A stretch of 64,000 nucleotides of DNA from Streptomyces sp. GESEQ-35 (GCF_017948485.1 NZ_JAFFSX010000012.1:186001-250000); one strand, 5' to 3'. Numbered from the stretch's first letter, positions 1 through 9,532 are shown. Notes: generated by a model not told the origin, from the sequence alone. Translations and numbers: made by a program.

Positions 1-137
1 TCGGCGTCCTTGTGGTGCTCTATCTCGTACGACTGCTCCCAGCCGTGCCCGCAGCGCATGCAGGCGAAGGAATACGACTCGTTCACGACGGCTGTCGCAC
101 CATTGCGGAGGCCGGTCTGCCCTGCGATCTCACTCAT
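1..137 (-). CDS. Zinc-ribbon-like hypothetical protein (N-terminal part only)
   Basis: The reading frame starts at an ATG at 137 on the minus strand and runs off the left edge, so 45 residues are visible and the C-terminus is missing. The visible part is polar and carries a Cys-x-x-Cys pair (CMRC) followed by GHGWE, the first half of a typical four-Cys zinc ribbon; the second pair would lie outside the window. There is no signal peptide or membrane segment. Small zinc-ribbon proteins of this kind are common and uncharacterised in Streptomyces. The upstream stretch to rsmI holds a dispersed repeat copy. No function is assigned. Confidence 0.6.
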   Translation of the reverse strand, partial: MSEIAGQTGLRNGATAVVNESYSFACMRCGHGWEQSYEIEHHKDA

Positions 138-317
138 GCCAGCTCCTCTGGTCCGCTGGACGGGGACGGATTGCGTCCCTTCGACCAGTGGACTCCTCCA
201 CCGGCATGAGCGCTGCAGTCCTGTCGAGTGTTGGAGGCATTTTGGCGATCCCTTGTGGAAGGGGCCCGAACACGGGGTCTGTGCTTTGCCTTTACCAACA
301 GCCCTTTACCGGCGTAT

Positions 318-381
318 GGGGCGCAAAGCGCCCCGTCAGGGGCGCGGGGAACTGCGCGACAAGCCCCCACCGGCCCGCAGC
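318..381. repeat. Dispersed intergenic repeat, copy 1
   Basis: It contains the 20-nt core GGGGCGCGGGGAACTGCGCG preceded by a hairpin (AGCGCCCC, short loop, GGGGCGC) and followed by a C-rich tail ending CCCGCAGC. Five further copies are in this window (8936, 14727, 17456, 26066, 30633). This copy lies just downstream of rsmI and upstream of the zinc-ribbon gene, both on the minus strand, so unlike the others it is not between convergent genes. Confidence 0.8.
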
Positions 382-400
382 CCGCGACGACGACAAGCCA

Positions 401-1252
401 TCAACGGCGCTTCGCAGCAACAACCGCATCAAAAACCTGCCGCTTGGGCACACCCGCCTCCACGGCGACCGCAGCAATCGCCTCCTTGCGAAGCTCCCCC
501 GCCTCCTCGCGCACCCGCACGCGCCGCACCAACTCCTCCGCGTCGAGTTCCCCCGCCCCCTTCGCGGGCGCCCCCTCGACGACGACCGTGATCTCGCCGC
601 GCACCCCCTCCGCCGCCCACGCGGCCAGCTCCCCGAGCCCACCCCGCCGTACCTCTTCGTACGTCTTCGTCAGTTCCCGGCACACGGCGGCCCGCCGCTC
701 CTCGCCGAACACCGAGGCCATCGCGACGAGCGTTTCGTCGATCCGGTGCGTGGACTCGAAATACACCAGCGTCCGCTGCTCCTCCACGACCTCCCGCAGC
801 CGCGACAGCCGCTCCCCCGCCTTGCGCGGCAGGAACCCCTCGAAGCAGAACCGGTCGACGGGCAGCCCGGACAGCGCGAGGGCGGTCAGCACGGCCGACG
901 GCCCCGGCACCGCGGTCACCCGGATGTCCTGCTCGACGGCCGCGGCCACCAGCCGGTACCCGGGGTCGGACACCGACGGCATCCCCGCGTCCGTGACGAG
1001 CAGCACACGCGCGCCGCCCAGGAGTTCCTGGACCAGCTCGGGCGTGCGGGCGGTCTCGTTGCCCTCGAAGTACGACACCACGCGCCCCTTGGGCGTCACA
1101 CCGAGCGCCTGGGTGAGCCGCCGTAGCCGCCGGGTGTCCTCGGCGGCGACGACATCGGCGCCCGCCAGCTCCTCGGCGAGCCGGGGCGGGGCGTCCGCGA
1201 TGTCGCCGATGGGGGTACCGGCAAGGACCAGGGTTCCGGGCTCAACTGTCAC
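401..1252 (-). CDS. rsmI: 16S rRNA (cytidine(1402)-2'-O)-methyltransferase RsmI
   Basis: The 283-aa product is a tetrapyrrole-methylase-fold SAM enzyme that 2'-O-methylates C1402 of 16S rRNA in the decoding centre. The N-terminus carries the GTPIGDI motif at residues 12-18 and AAEDTRR at 36-42, both hallmarks of RsmI (YraL). Further motifs are SDAG-type residues in LLVTDAGMPSVSDPG and VPGPSAVLTALALSG, where SAM binds. The length matches the family. The ATG at 1252 leaves only a few residues before the first conserved strand. It is divergent from the mannosyltransferase gene, with 62 bp between the starts that must hold both promoters. The 3' end is followed by a dispersed repeat with a hairpin that could terminate it. 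Confidence 0.95.
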   Translation of the reverse strand: MTVEPGTLVLAGTPIGDIADAPPRLAEELAGADVVAAEDTRRLRRLTQALGVTPKGRVVSYFEGNETARTPELVQELLGGARVLLVTDAGMPSVSDPGYRLVAAAVEQDIRVTAVPGPSAVLTALALSGLPVDRFCFEGFLPRKAGERLSRLREVVEEQRTLVYFESTHRIDETLVAMASVFGEERRAAVCRELTKTYEEVRRGGLGELAAWAAEGVRGEITVVVEGAPAKGAGELDAEELVRRVRVREEAGELRKEAIAAVAVEAGVPKRQVFDAVVAAKRR

Positions 1253-1314
1253 GTTTCTATCCTCGCAGCCCCCATGCGCGGGACTCCCACAGAAGGGTTC
1301 CCTACGATGGCGCG

Positions 1315-3054
1315 GTGACCAGTACCGCGTCCTCCACGGACACCCGGCAGGGCCAGGCCCTCCACGACCAGCGGCCGTCGTGGCAGCAGCGGCTGCGCCG
1401 TTTCGGCTATTCGGCAGGGCCCAGAACCGATGTGCAGGGCCGCCTGGTGCCGCCGTACACCCGGCCCAGCCCGCGTCTGTGGGCGGCCATCGGACTGCCG
1501 CAGGCGCTGGTCGAGCGGCTGATCCGCTGGTCGGGCTGGGGCGGTCCGCTGCTGGTGACGCTGTTCGCGGGCGTGATCCGGTTCTGGAACCTGGGCAACC
1601 CGAAGGCGGTGATATTCGACGAGACGTACTACGCCAAGGACGCGTGGGCGCTGGTTCACCGCGGGTTCGAGGTCAACTGGGACAAGAACGTCAACGACCT
1701 GATCCTGTCCTCGAACGGGAACGTGCCGATTCCGACGGACGCGTCGTACGTCGTGCACCCGCCGGTGGGCAAGTACGTCATCGGGCTGGGCGAGCTGATG
1801 TTCGGGTTCGATCCGTTCGGCTGGCGGTTCATGACGGCGCTGCTCGGCACGCTCTCCGTGCTGATGCTGTGCCGGATCGGCCGCCGGATCTTCCGTTCGA
1901 CCTTCCTCGGCTGTCTCGCGGGCGCGCTGATGGCGGTGGACGGACTGCACTACGTGATGAGCCGCACCGCGCTGCTCGACGGCGTGCTGATGTTCTTCGT
2001 GCTCGCGGCCTTCGGCTGCCTGGTCGTCGACCGCGACAAGGCGCGCGAGAAACTCGCCGCCGCGCTGCCCGCCGACGCCGACGGCCGGGTCCGCCCGGAC
2101 GCGTACACGGCCGAGAACACGAAGTTCGGCCTGCGCCCCTGGCGACTGCTGGCCGGGCTGATGCTGGGTCTGGCCATCGGCACGAAGTGGAACGGCCTCT
2201 ACATCCTCGCGGCCTTCTGCGTGCTGGCCGTGCTGTGGGACGCCGGCTCCCGCAAGGTCGCCGGCGCCCGCCACCCGTACCAGGCGGTGCTCCGGCGCGA
2301 CCTGGGCTGGACGTTCCTGTCGACGGTGCCGGTCGCCGTGGTCACGTACATCGCCTCCTGGATCGGCTGGATCCTCTCCCCGGCGGACGGCACCGGCGGC
2401 TACTACCGCAACTGGGCCGCGACCGACGGCAAGAACAGCGACTGGTCCTGGCTCCCGGACTGGGTGCGCAGCCTGTGGCACTACGAGCACCAGGTCTACG
2501 AGTTCCATGTGGGCCTCTCCTCGCCGCACACGTACCAGTCGAACCCGTGGAGCTGGATCGTCGACGGCCGCCCGGTGTCGTACTTCTACGAGTCCCCCTC
2601 GCCCGGCAAGGACGGCTGCCCGGTCGACGCGGGCGAGAAGTGCGCGCGCGAGGTGCTGGCGCTCGGCACGCCGCTGCTGTGGTGGGTGGCCGCCTTCGCG
2701 CTCCTGTACGTGCTGTGGCGCTGGTTCTTCCGCCGCGACTGGCGTGCGGGCGCGATCGCCTGCGGTATCGCGGCCGGCTATCTCCCCTGGTTCATGTACC
2801 AGGAGCGCACGATCTTCTTCTTCTACGCGGTCGTCTTCCTGCCGTTCCTGTGCCTGGCCGTCGCGATGCTGCTCGGCGCGATCATCGGCCCACCGGGCTC
2901 CAGCGACACCCGCCGCGTGGCGGGCGCGACGGGCGCGGGCGTGCTGGTGCTGCTGATCACCTGGAACTTCATCTACTTCTGGCCGCTGTACACCGGCACG
3001 GCGATCCCGATCGACGACTGGCGGTCGCGGATGTGGTTGGACACCTGGGTGTAG
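1315..3054 (+). CDS. pmt: Dolichyl-phosphate-mannose-protein mannosyltransferase (Pmt)
   Basis: The 579-aa polytopic membrane protein belongs to glycosyltransferase family 39. It transfers mannose from polyprenyl-phosphate mannose to Ser/Thr of secreted proteins outside the membrane. The catalytic Asp-Glu pair follows the first membrane helix (FDETYY, D102-E103), as in actinobacterial PMTs. About ten further hydrophobic segments follow, with an aromatic extracytoplasmic loop around residues 390-440. A 60-residue charged cytoplasmic N-terminal extension precedes helix 1. The GTG at 1315 is chosen because it sits close to the rsmI promoter region and upstream of that extension. S. coelicolor Pmt is needed for phage phiC31 infection and glycosylation of lipoproteins (established for the family). 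Secreted proteins such as the LamG protein downstream are possible substrates (inference). Confidence 0.93.
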   Translation: MTSTASSTDTRQGQALHDQRPSWQQRLRRFGYSAGPRTDVQGRLVPPYTRPSPRLWAAIGLPQALVERLIRWSGWGGPLLVTLFAGVIRFWNLGNPKAVIFDETYYAKDAWALVHRGFEVNWDKNVNDLILSSNGNVPIPTDASYVVHPPVGKYVIGLGELMFGFDPFGWRFMTALLGTLSVLMLCRIGRRIFRSTFLGCLAGALMAVDGLHYVMSRTALLDGVLMFFVLAAFGCLVVDRDKAREKLAAALPADADGRVRPDAYTAENTKFGLRPWRLLAGLMLGLAIGTKWNGLYILAAFCVLAVLWDAGSRKVAGARHPYQAVLRRDLGWTFLSTVPVAVVTYIASWIGWILSPADGTGGYYRNWAATDGKNSDWSWLPDWVRSLWHYEHQVYEFHVGLSSPHTYQSNPWSWIVDGRPVSYFYESPSPGKDGCPVDAGEKCAREVLALGTPLLWWVAAFALLYVLWRWFFRRDWRAGAIACGIAAGYLPWFMYQERTIFFFYAVVFLPFLCLAVAMLLGAIIGPPGSSDTRRVAGATGAGVLVLLITWNFIYFWPLYTGTAIPIDDWRSRMWLDTWV

Positions 3055-3181
3055 CCGGGCAGCCCACCTGCTCCGACGGCCCGTCAGAAAACCGTACCGG
3101 CAATGTCGGTGGCCGCTGTTAGCCTCCTCCCGCTCGGCCGTCCGACGATCGAGCATTCATCCAGGGGAGGGGTATTCGTCC

Positions 3182-5332
3182 ATGTCAGGAAGATCACGAA
3201 GATTCAGGACGCGAGGCCTGCTGGTGGGCAGTTGCCTCGCGGCGGTCTTGGGGGCGGCCGCACCGGGCACCGCGTACGCGGCGGAGACGGAGAACCTGCC
3301 GCCCGTCGTCCAGGACCTCCAGACCGAGTTCAAGGACTGCGCGACAGGTGACACGCCGGCCTACGTCGGACGTCCTCCGGTCCTCACCGCCCGGCTGACC
3401 GATCCGGTCGAGGACGACCGCGTCGGTAACCCGGAGCAGCTCTCCGCCGAGTTCGAGATCTGGTGGTCGGACGCGAACGGCGCCGAGCAGCGCCGCTCCT
3501 TCACCACCGGCCCGGCCTACCCGGACCGGATCCACCGCATCGCCGTCCCGGACGACATTCCGGCCGACACGGTCATCTCCTGGCACGTCCGCGCCAACGA
3601 CGGCACGGTCGACTCCGCCTGGAGTTCCGAGGCACCCGGCGCCGCATGCCGGTTCGTCTACGACGACCAAAGCCCGGCCGCTCCCGTGGTGAGCTCGCCG
3701 GAGTACCCCGCGGAGACATGGTGGGTCGGCGGGGTCGGCGTCTACGGCAGCTTCACCATGGACTCCCCCTCGCCGGACGTCGACGAGTACCAGTACGGCT
3801 TCATCGGCGGCCCGTACGGCACCGTGCGCCCCTCCGAGCTCGGCGGACCGGCCACGATCCGCTTCGTCCCGCTGAGCAACGCCCCGCAGCGGCTCAGCGT
3901 CCAGGCCCGTGACCGCTCCGGCCGGATGAGCGGGCGCACCGACTACACGTTCTACCCGAAGGCAGCGAGCGAGCCGGTCTCGCGCTGGAAGCTCGCCGAC
4001 GCGGCCGGCTCCACCACGGCGGCTGCCGAGGCGGGCCAGGCGGCCCGGGCGGGACGCGGCGTGACCTTCGGCGGCCCTGTGCCCCCGGGCACCCCGCTCA
4101 CCTCCACGGCCACCCTCGACGGCAGCGGCCACGGCTTCCTCACCACGGACGCCCCGGCCGTCGACAGCGGCAGGACCTTTGCCGTCGGCGCCTGGGTGCG
4201 CCCGGCGGAGACCGGCCGCGCCATGACCGTACTGAGCCAGGACACCGCGTCCGGCACGGCCTACGCCCTCGGCCTGGACGCCCCTGAGCACGCGACCGCC
4301 GCCTGGACCTTCGCTCTCGGCGGCGCGAAGGTCGCCGGCGGCACTCCGGAGGCCGGTGAGTGGGCCTACCTGCTGGGCGTCTACGACACCGAGACCGGGC
4401 ACGCCCAACTCTTCGTCAACGGCCACGAGGTCGGCACCGAGGCCGAGGCCGCCCCGGTCACGGCGGACGGCGCGTTCCAGATAGGCCGGATCCGCGGCAC
4501 GAACGGCTACCGGCAGCGCTGGCACGGCGATATCGGCGACGTCCGGGCGTACGACCGTCTCGTCGTCCCACAGGAGGTGACCGAGCTCGCCGGCCGCAAG
4601 CCGGACCTGCTCGGCCACTGGTCGTTCAGCACGGCCGCCGACGGCAGCACGCCCGAGAACAACGGCGGTTCGCCGCTGCGGCTCGGGACGGGCGCGTCGA
4701 TCTACCGGGGTCCGGACAACTCCTGCCTCCCCGACATCGACCCCGACTGCCCGTGGAAGCCGTACCCGCTGGTCGGCGAGGGGCACCTGGCGCTGGACGG
4801 CGAGAGCGGTCACGCGGTCCTCGACGCCCCCGTGGTGGACACCGGTGACAGCTTCACCCTCGGAGTCGTCGCCAGCATTCAGGACGCCGACGCCACCCGG
4901 CCGATGACGGTCCTCTCGCAGGCCGGTGACCACACCGACGCGTTCAGGCTCCGCTACGACCCGTCGACGCACGCCTGGCAGCTGATCATGCCGGAGCGGG
5001 ACGAGGCGGGCGCACCCGAGACGGTCGTCTCGCAGGTCACGACGCCGACCGGCGGCAGCGGCCAGGGCACGCGGCTGGCCGTCGTCTACGACGACGCGAC
5101 CGACACGGTCAAGCTCTACGCCGACGGCTACACGAACGCCGGGGCCACCGCCCACCTCAGCAACGGCTGGACGAGCACCGGCCCGCTCCAGGTGGGGCGT
5201 GGCGGTACGGCCGACGGCTGGGGCGAGTACCTGAAGGGCGACGTCGACGAGATCCAGGCGTACGCGGGCGCTCTGGATGACGACGACATCATCGGCCTCG
5301 GGAGCGAGACCGACCCCTGCCTGTGCGGCTGA
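3182..5332 (+). CDS. Secreted protein with two LamG/concanavalin-like jellyroll domains
   Basis: The 716-aa protein has a Sec signal peptide (Arg-rich start, hydrophobic core, AYA-AE cleavage near residue 32). An Ig/fibronectin-like region covers about 40-260, followed by two LamG-type jellyroll domains. Their signature strands are visible twice: FAVGAWVRP...MTVLSQDTA...W with DVRAYDRLV (about 305-475), and FTLGVVASIQ...MTVLSQAGD with DVDEIQAYAG (about 540-705). A strong Shine-Dalgarno (AGGGGAGGG) precedes the ATG by about 8 nt. Such proteins bind carbohydrates or mediate adhesion at the hyphal surface; the ligand is not predictable here. It stands alone between pmt and the penicillin-binding proteins. 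Confidence 0.85.
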   Translation: MSGRSRRFRTRGLLVGSCLAAVLGAAAPGTAYAAETENLPPVVQDLQTEFKDCATGDTPAYVGRPPVLTARLTDPVEDDRVGNPEQLSAEFEIWWSDANGAEQRRSFTTGPAYPDRIHRIAVPDDIPADTVISWHVRANDGTVDSAWSSEAPGAACRFVYDDQSPAAPVVSSPEYPAETWWVGGVGVYGSFTMDSPSPDVDEYQYGFIGGPYGTVRPSELGGPATIRFVPLSNAPQRLSVQARDRSGRMSGRTDYTFYPKAASEPVSRWKLADAAGSTTAAAEAGQAARAGRGVTFGGPVPPGTPLTSTATLDGSGHGFLTTDAPAVDSGRTFAVGAWVRPAETGRAMTVLSQDTASGTAYALGLDAPEHATAAWTFALGGAKVAGGTPEAGEWAYLLGVYDTETGHAQLFVNGHEVGTEAEAAPVTADGAFQIGRIRGTNGYRQRWHGDIGDVRAYDRLVVPQEVTELAGRKPDLLGHWSFSTAADGSTPENNGGSPLRLGTGASIYRGPDNSCLPDIDPDCPWKPYPLVGEGHLALDGESGHAVLDAPVVDTGDSFTLGVVASIQDADATRPMTVLSQAGDHTDAFRLRYDPSTHAWQLIMPERDEAGAPETVVSQVTTPTGGSGQGTRLAVVYDDATDTVKLYADGYTNAGATAHLSNGWTSTGPLQVGRGGTADGWGEYLKGDVDEIQAYAGALDDDDIIGLGSETDPCLCG

Positions 5333-5491
5333 AGCACCCGGAACACCATAAGTGGCGTTCACGTATGTGGCTGGATAGCGGGGTCTGATTCAGTCGGCTG
5401 ATCTCCGTTCGGACAACATACGGAAACTCCCCTCACAGCTCCCTCCCCAGCCACTTACAGTGCTCGCACTGGAACGGGGAGGGAGCGCGTC

Positions 5492-7123
5492 ATGCGCAAG
5501 GGGGTCAAGGTCACTGTCATCGGCGGGGTGTTCGCCGTGATGGTGGGAGGGGCCGGGTACGGCGCGTTCAACGTCGTGTCCGCGCTGAACGGTGACGGGG
5601 GCACGGCGGGGTCGAGCAGGCCGGAGGCCGTGAAGACCGGGCCGCCGAGCAGCGCGGAGGTCAAGGAGACGACGGCGAAGTTCTTCGCGGCCTGGGAGAA
5701 GGGGCAGGCGGCGACGGCGGCGTCGTACACCAACAACGAGGGCGTGGCCGGGGCGCTGTTCACCGCCTACGGCCAGGCCGCGCACATCACCGGCGTCAGG
5801 ATCACGCCCGGTGCGGGGACCGGCGCGACGGTGCCGTTCACGGTGAAGGCGACGGTGTCGTACGAGGGGAGGTCCAAGCCCCTGACGTACAAGAGCACGC
5901 TGACCGTGGTGCGCGGGAAGACCACCGGGAAGGCGCTGGTCGACTGGCAGCCGTCCGTCGTCCACCCCGAACTCCAGCGGGGCGACACGCTCGTCACGGG
6001 TGAGGCCGCGAGCCCGCCGATCGAGGCCGTGGACCGCGACGGGGCCGTGCTGACGGAGGACAAGTACCCCTCCCTCGGCCCGATCCTGGACGAACTGCGC
6101 GGCACGTACGGCGAGAAGGCAGGCGGTACGCCCGGCGTCGAGCTGGCGATCCGGCACGAGGCCGCCGAGTCCGCCGACACCTCGCTCCTGACCCTCGCGG
6201 AGGGCAAGCCGGGCAGGCTGCCCACGACGCTCAGCACGAGCGCGCAGGCCGCGGCCGAGAAGGCGGTGAAGAGCTACGACGAGTCGTCGGTGGTCGCCGT
6301 CCAGCCCAGCACCGGCGAGGTGCTCGCGGTGGCCAACAACCGCAAGGACGGCTTCAACGCGGCCTTCCTCGGCAAGCAGGCACCCGGCTCCACGATGAAG
6401 ATCCTCACCGCGGCCACGCTCATCGACAACGGGATCACCGAGATGAACGGCCCGGCCCCCTGCACGCCCGACGCGGTCTGGCAGAGCCAGACCTTCCACA
6501 ACCTCAAGGGCATGGCCCCGAACGAGAACGCGACCCTCTCCGAGAGCTTCGCCCGCTCCTGCAACACGGCGTTCGTGAAGTTCGCGGACGCGGTGAAGGT
6601 GGACTCCCTCACCAAGGAGGCCCAGGACCGGTTCGGGCTCGGCAAGGACAACTGGCAGACCGGCATCCCGTCCTTCGACGGCGGTGTCCCGGCCTCCGGC
6701 GGCCCGGACACCGCGGCCAACATGATCGGCCAGGGCCAGGTCCAGATGAACCCGCTGAACATGGCGTCGGTCACGGCGACCGCGATGACGGGCGCCTTCA
6801 AGCAGCCGGTCATCGTGCCGCTGAGCCTCGACGACCGTGAACCGGCACGCGCGCGTGGCCTGTCCGCGGACACCGTCGGCCAGCTGCGCGCCATGATGAA
6901 CCGCACCGCGACCAGCGGTACCGCGGCCGCCGCGATGTCCGGGCTGGCCGGCAGCGTGGGAGCGAAGACCGGCTCCGCCGAGGTGGACGGGCAGACCACG
7001 TCCAACAGCTGGTTCACCGGTTACCGCAACGACATCGCCGCCGCGGCCATGACCGAGGAGGGCGGGCACGGCGGTGACGCGGCCGGGCCGATTGTCGCAG
7101 CTGTGCTACGGACCGGCGGCTGA
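5492..7123 (+). CDS. Penicillin-binding protein, class B-like D,D-transpeptidase (paralogue 1)
   Basis: The 543-aa enzyme would cross-link peptidoglycan outside the membrane. It has one N-terminal membrane anchor (residues 6-32) and an NTF2-like (MecA-N type) domain at about 48-160. The transpeptidase domain carries all three catalytic motifs: S300-T-M-K303, S356-C-N358 and K492-T-G494. It is short for a class B PBP and lacks a PASTA tail. Start ATG 5492 follows GGGGAGGGAG. The next gene is a clear paralogue with the same domain order (tandem duplication). I recall the same tandem pair as SCO3156/SCO3157 in S. coelicolor. Spacing to the next gene is 111 bp, which includes a possible separate promoter. 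Confidence 0.92.
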   Translation: MRKGVKVTVIGGVFAVMVGGAGYGAFNVVSALNGDGGTAGSSRPEAVKTGPPSSAEVKETTAKFFAAWEKGQAATAASYTNNEGVAGALFTAYGQAAHITGVRITPGAGTGATVPFTVKATVSYEGRSKPLTYKSTLTVVRGKTTGKALVDWQPSVVHPELQRGDTLVTGEAASPPIEAVDRDGAVLTEDKYPSLGPILDELRGTYGEKAGGTPGVELAIRHEAAESADTSLLTLAEGKPGRLPTTLSTSAQAAAEKAVKSYDESSVVAVQPSTGEVLAVANNRKDGFNAAFLGKQAPGSTMKILTAATLIDNGITEMNGPAPCTPDAVWQSQTFHNLKGMAPNENATLSESFARSCNTAFVKFADAVKVDSLTKEAQDRFGLGKDNWQTGIPSFDGGVPASGGPDTAANMIGQGQVQMNPLNMASVTATAMTGAFKQPVIVPLSLDDREPARARGLSADTVGQLRAMMNRTATSGTAAAAMSGLAGSVGAKTGSAEVDGQTTSNSWFTGYRNDIAAAAMTEEGGHGGDAAGPIVAAVLRTGG

Positions 7124-7234
7124 ACGGGCGGAGGAACTCACCCCCACAGGACGGGACTCTAGGGTGGTTGCCGTCGTTGATGAGGTGCATGAGGGCAACG
7201 GGGACCCTGGGGATTCGCGGAGGATTCAGGAACT

Positions 7235-8914
7235 GTGGGTAACAGAAGGCGCGTCGCCGAGCGACGGAACACGAAGAACCCCGCCGTCATCGGCGGGACG
7301 ATCGCCGTGGTCGTCATCGGCGCCGGAGTAGGCGTCTACGCGCTGTACGGCGCCGGGGCCGCGGCCGACGACCGGACGTCCCCGACGGCGGCGAGCGCCA
7401 AGGAGAAGGCGGTCAAGACGGGCCCGCTGTCGGCGACCGAGGTCACCACGACGGCCCGCACCTTCCTCACGTCCTGGCAGCAGGGCAAGGTGACCACGGC
7501 GGCCGCCGCCACGAACGACACCACGGCGGCCACCACCCTGCTCACCGGCTACACCAAGAACGCCCACATCAAGGGCGTCACCCTCACCACGGGCACCCGC
7601 ACGGGCGACAAGGTGCCCTTCTCCGTCAAGGCGACGGTGTCGTACAAGGGCACCAGCAAGCCGCTGACGTACGACAGTTCACTCACCGTCGTCCGCAACG
7701 CCAAGGACGGCAAGCCGTACGTCGACTGGCACTCCGCCGTCGTCCACCCGGACCTCGCGGACGGCGACACCCTCGTCACCGGCGAGTCCGGCACCCCGCC
7801 GGTCAAGGCGCTGGACCGGGACGGCGGGGAGATCACCACTGACAAGTACCCGTCGGTGGGCACGGTGCTGGACGGGCTGCGCGAGAAGTACGGCAAGACG
7901 GCGGGCGGCAAGGCGGGCATCGAGCTGCGGGTGATCCGCGGCAAGGCCTCCCAGGCCAAGGAAGTCTCCGACGAGACGGTCCTCGAACTCAGCAAGGGCA
8001 CACCGGGCACGGTCAAGACGACCCTGGACCCGACCCTCCAGGCCGCCGCCGAGGCTCAGGTGGCCAAGAAGGCGAAGTCGTCCGTCGTCCTCCTGCGCCC
8101 GTCGACCGGCGAGATCCTCGCGGCCGCCAATGCCTCGCGCGGCTTCAACACGGCCTTCCAGGGCTCCCTCGCTCCCGGCTCCACGATGAAGGTCATCACC
8201 GCGTCGCTGCTGATCGAGAAGGGCCTCGCCTCGCCTGAGAAGGCGCATCCGTGCCCGAAGTTCTTCACGTACGGCGGCTGGAAGTTCCAGAACGACGACA
8301 AGTTCCAGATCAAGGGCGGCACCTTCAAGGCGAGCTTCGCCCGCTCCTGCAACACGGCCTTCATCAGCCAGGCCCCGAAGCTGTCCGACGACGACCTGAC
8401 CAAGCAGGCGCAGCAGGTCTTCGGCCTGTCGATGGACAACTGGGCGATCGGCGTGCCCTCCATGGACGGCTCGGTGCCCGTGCAGTCGGACGCCCAGATG
8501 GCGGCCTCGCTGATCGGCCAGGGCGCGGTCCGCATGAACCCGCTGAACATGGCGTCGGTGTCCGCGACCGTCAAGACGGGCGTCTTCCACCAGCCGTACC
8601 TGGTCTCCCCGGACGTCGACGACCGCACCCTCGCCACCGCGTCGCGCACCATGTCCGCGTCCACCCTGTCCCAACTGCGCGAACTGATGGCGTACACGGC
8701 GGCCTACGGTACGGCGGCGGAGGCGATGTCGGGCGTCACCGGCGACGTCGGCGCAAAGACCGGCTCCGCGGAGGTAGACGGCCAAAAGAAGCCCAACGGC
8801 TGGTTCACCGCGTACCGCGACGACCTCGCCGCCGCAGGAGTCGTCCAATCAGGCGGCCACGGCGGCGAAACGGCTGGGCCAATCGTCGCGGCACTGCTGA
8901 AGATGGGCGGCTAA
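7235..8914 (+). CDS. Penicillin-binding protein, class B-like D,D-transpeptidase (paralogue 2)
   Basis: The 559-aa membrane-anchored transpeptidase is a paralogue of the preceding gene. It has a TM helix at about 18-40, an NTF2-like domain (60-170), and a transpeptidase domain with S316-T-M-K319, S371-C-N373 and K508-T-G510. The GTG start is chosen because the basic NRRRVAERRN stretch and TM segment follow immediately; GCGGAGGATT lies upstream. The two paralogues share long stretches such as VSYKG.SKPLTY and GQG.V.MNPLNMASV, so both are probably active. The 3' end is followed by dispersed repeat copy 2, which separates it from convergent ssgE. Confidence 0.92.
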   Translation: MGNRRRVAERRNTKNPAVIGGTIAVVVIGAGVGVYALYGAGAAADDRTSPTAASAKEKAVKTGPLSATEVTTTARTFLTSWQQGKVTTAAAATNDTTAATTLLTGYTKNAHIKGVTLTTGTRTGDKVPFSVKATVSYKGTSKPLTYDSSLTVVRNAKDGKPYVDWHSAVVHPDLADGDTLVTGESGTPPVKALDRDGGEITTDKYPSVGTVLDGLREKYGKTAGGKAGIELRVIRGKASQAKEVSDETVLELSKGTPGTVKTTLDPTLQAAAEAQVAKKAKSSVVLLRPSTGEILAAANASRGFNTAFQGSLAPGSTMKVITASLLIEKGLASPEKAHPCPKFFTYGGWKFQNDDKFQIKGGTFKASFARSCNTAFISQAPKLSDDDLTKQAQQVFGLSMDNWAIGVPSMDGSVPVQSDAQMAASLIGQGAVRMNPLNMASVSATVKTGVFHQPYLVSPDVDDRTLATASRTMSASTLSQLRELMAYTAAYGTAAEAMSGVTGDVGAKTGSAEVDGQKKPNGWFTAYRDDLAAAGVVQSGGHGGETAGPIVAALLKMGG

Positions 8915-8935
8915 CCAGAAACGCCCCGAGCGGGA

Positions 8936-8989
8936 GCGCCCCGTAAGGGGCGCGGGGAACTGCGCGACCAGCCACAACGGACCCGCAGC
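8936..8989. repeat. Dispersed intergenic repeat, copy 2 (convergent gene boundary)
   Basis: It has the exact 20-nt core GGGGCGCGGGGAACTGCGCG preceded by GCGCCCCGTAAGGGGCGC, a 7-bp GC hairpin with a 4-nt loop. It lies between the 3' ends of the second PBP (+) and ssgE (-). The position and hairpin suggest a bidirectional terminator (inference). Confidence 0.85.
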
Positions 8990-9013
8990 TGACAACATGC
9001 CGCCGCGCAGCGC

Positions 9014-9364
9014 TCAGTGGACGACCGGCGTCCCCGCCAGATACGTCCGCCTCAAGAACCGCATCAACGCCTTCGTCTCGAACTGCACCACCGAAACCCC
9101 CGTTGCCGAGTGCAACTCGACAACGGCCTGCACCCGGCCGCACGGCCACACCCGTACGTCACCGGTGCCGGCCGGCGCCCGCAACCCCTGTTCCAACAGG
9201 GCCCGCGAGAACGTCCACTCATGCAACCCGCCGGGCAGGCCCACCCGCACCGAACGCGGGTCGGCCTCGGGGTCGTAGCGCAGGACGACCGGAATCGTCT
9301 CGCCCTCCTCGATGGGGGCGTCCGTGACGATGTGGGCTCGTGCGTACTGTTCGACTGCAGACAT
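9014..9364 (-). CDS. ssgE: SsgA-like sporulation protein (SALP), SsgE orthologue
   Basis: The 116-aa product belongs to the SsgA/SsgB family found only in morphologically complex actinobacteria. Family features visible are PVVLRYDPEADPRSVRVGL, the WTFSRALLEQGL block, and GDVRVWP. SALPs control septum site selection, spore wall synthesis and spore separation; SsgE has been linked to correct timing of spore dissociation. Assignment to SsgE rests on family membership plus position next to the two PBPs, as I recall for SCO3158. The start is set at 9364 (MSAVEQYARA), the usual short SALP N-terminus, because the longer frame upstream shows no family sequence. It is divergent from the nickel transporter operon. 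Confidence 0.88.
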   Translation of the reverse strand: MSAVEQYARAHIVTDAPIEEGETIPVVLRYDPEADPRSVRVGLPGGLHEWTFSRALLEQGLRAPAGTGDVRVWPCGRVQAVVELHSATGVSVVQFETKALMRFLRRTYLAGTPVVH

Positions 9365-9515
9365 CGGACGGCCCTTCACGCTGCGTAACCTGTGCGAAAG
9401 CTGTGCATCCGCTTCCCCTCCAATGTCCCATATTTTGTGGATTACGCCCCTTGACGTCGCGCATCTCATATAGCAGTCGTAAATCTCACGTAGCCGATGT
9501 ACGAGCCACTCGCTC

Positions 9516-9532
9516 TTGCAAGAGGGTCGCAA
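9516..9532. promoter_or_regulatory. Candidate Nur (nickel-responsive Fur-family) operator
   Basis: TTGCAA-gaggg-TCGCAA fits the tTGCaa-N5-ttGCAA consensus I recall for S. coelicolor Nur, with one mismatch outside the core GC. It ends 19 nt before the GTG of nikMN. A repressor bound here would block the nickel transporter in nickel-replete cells. The match is read directly; regulation is inferred. Confidence 0.65.

Noticed and set aside
228..3122. A 964-codon plus-strand open frame across rsmI and pmt
   Set aside because: It is a GC-rich shadow frame; the encoded sequence is Arg/Pro/Ser-rich and lacks domains, whereas rsmI and Pmt in the other frames have clear family motifs.
3194..5362. A 722-codon minus-strand frame opposite the LamG gene
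   Set aside because: Val/Arg/Gly/Asp-rich antisense shadow with no start signal; the plus-strand LamG protein has a signal peptide and domains.
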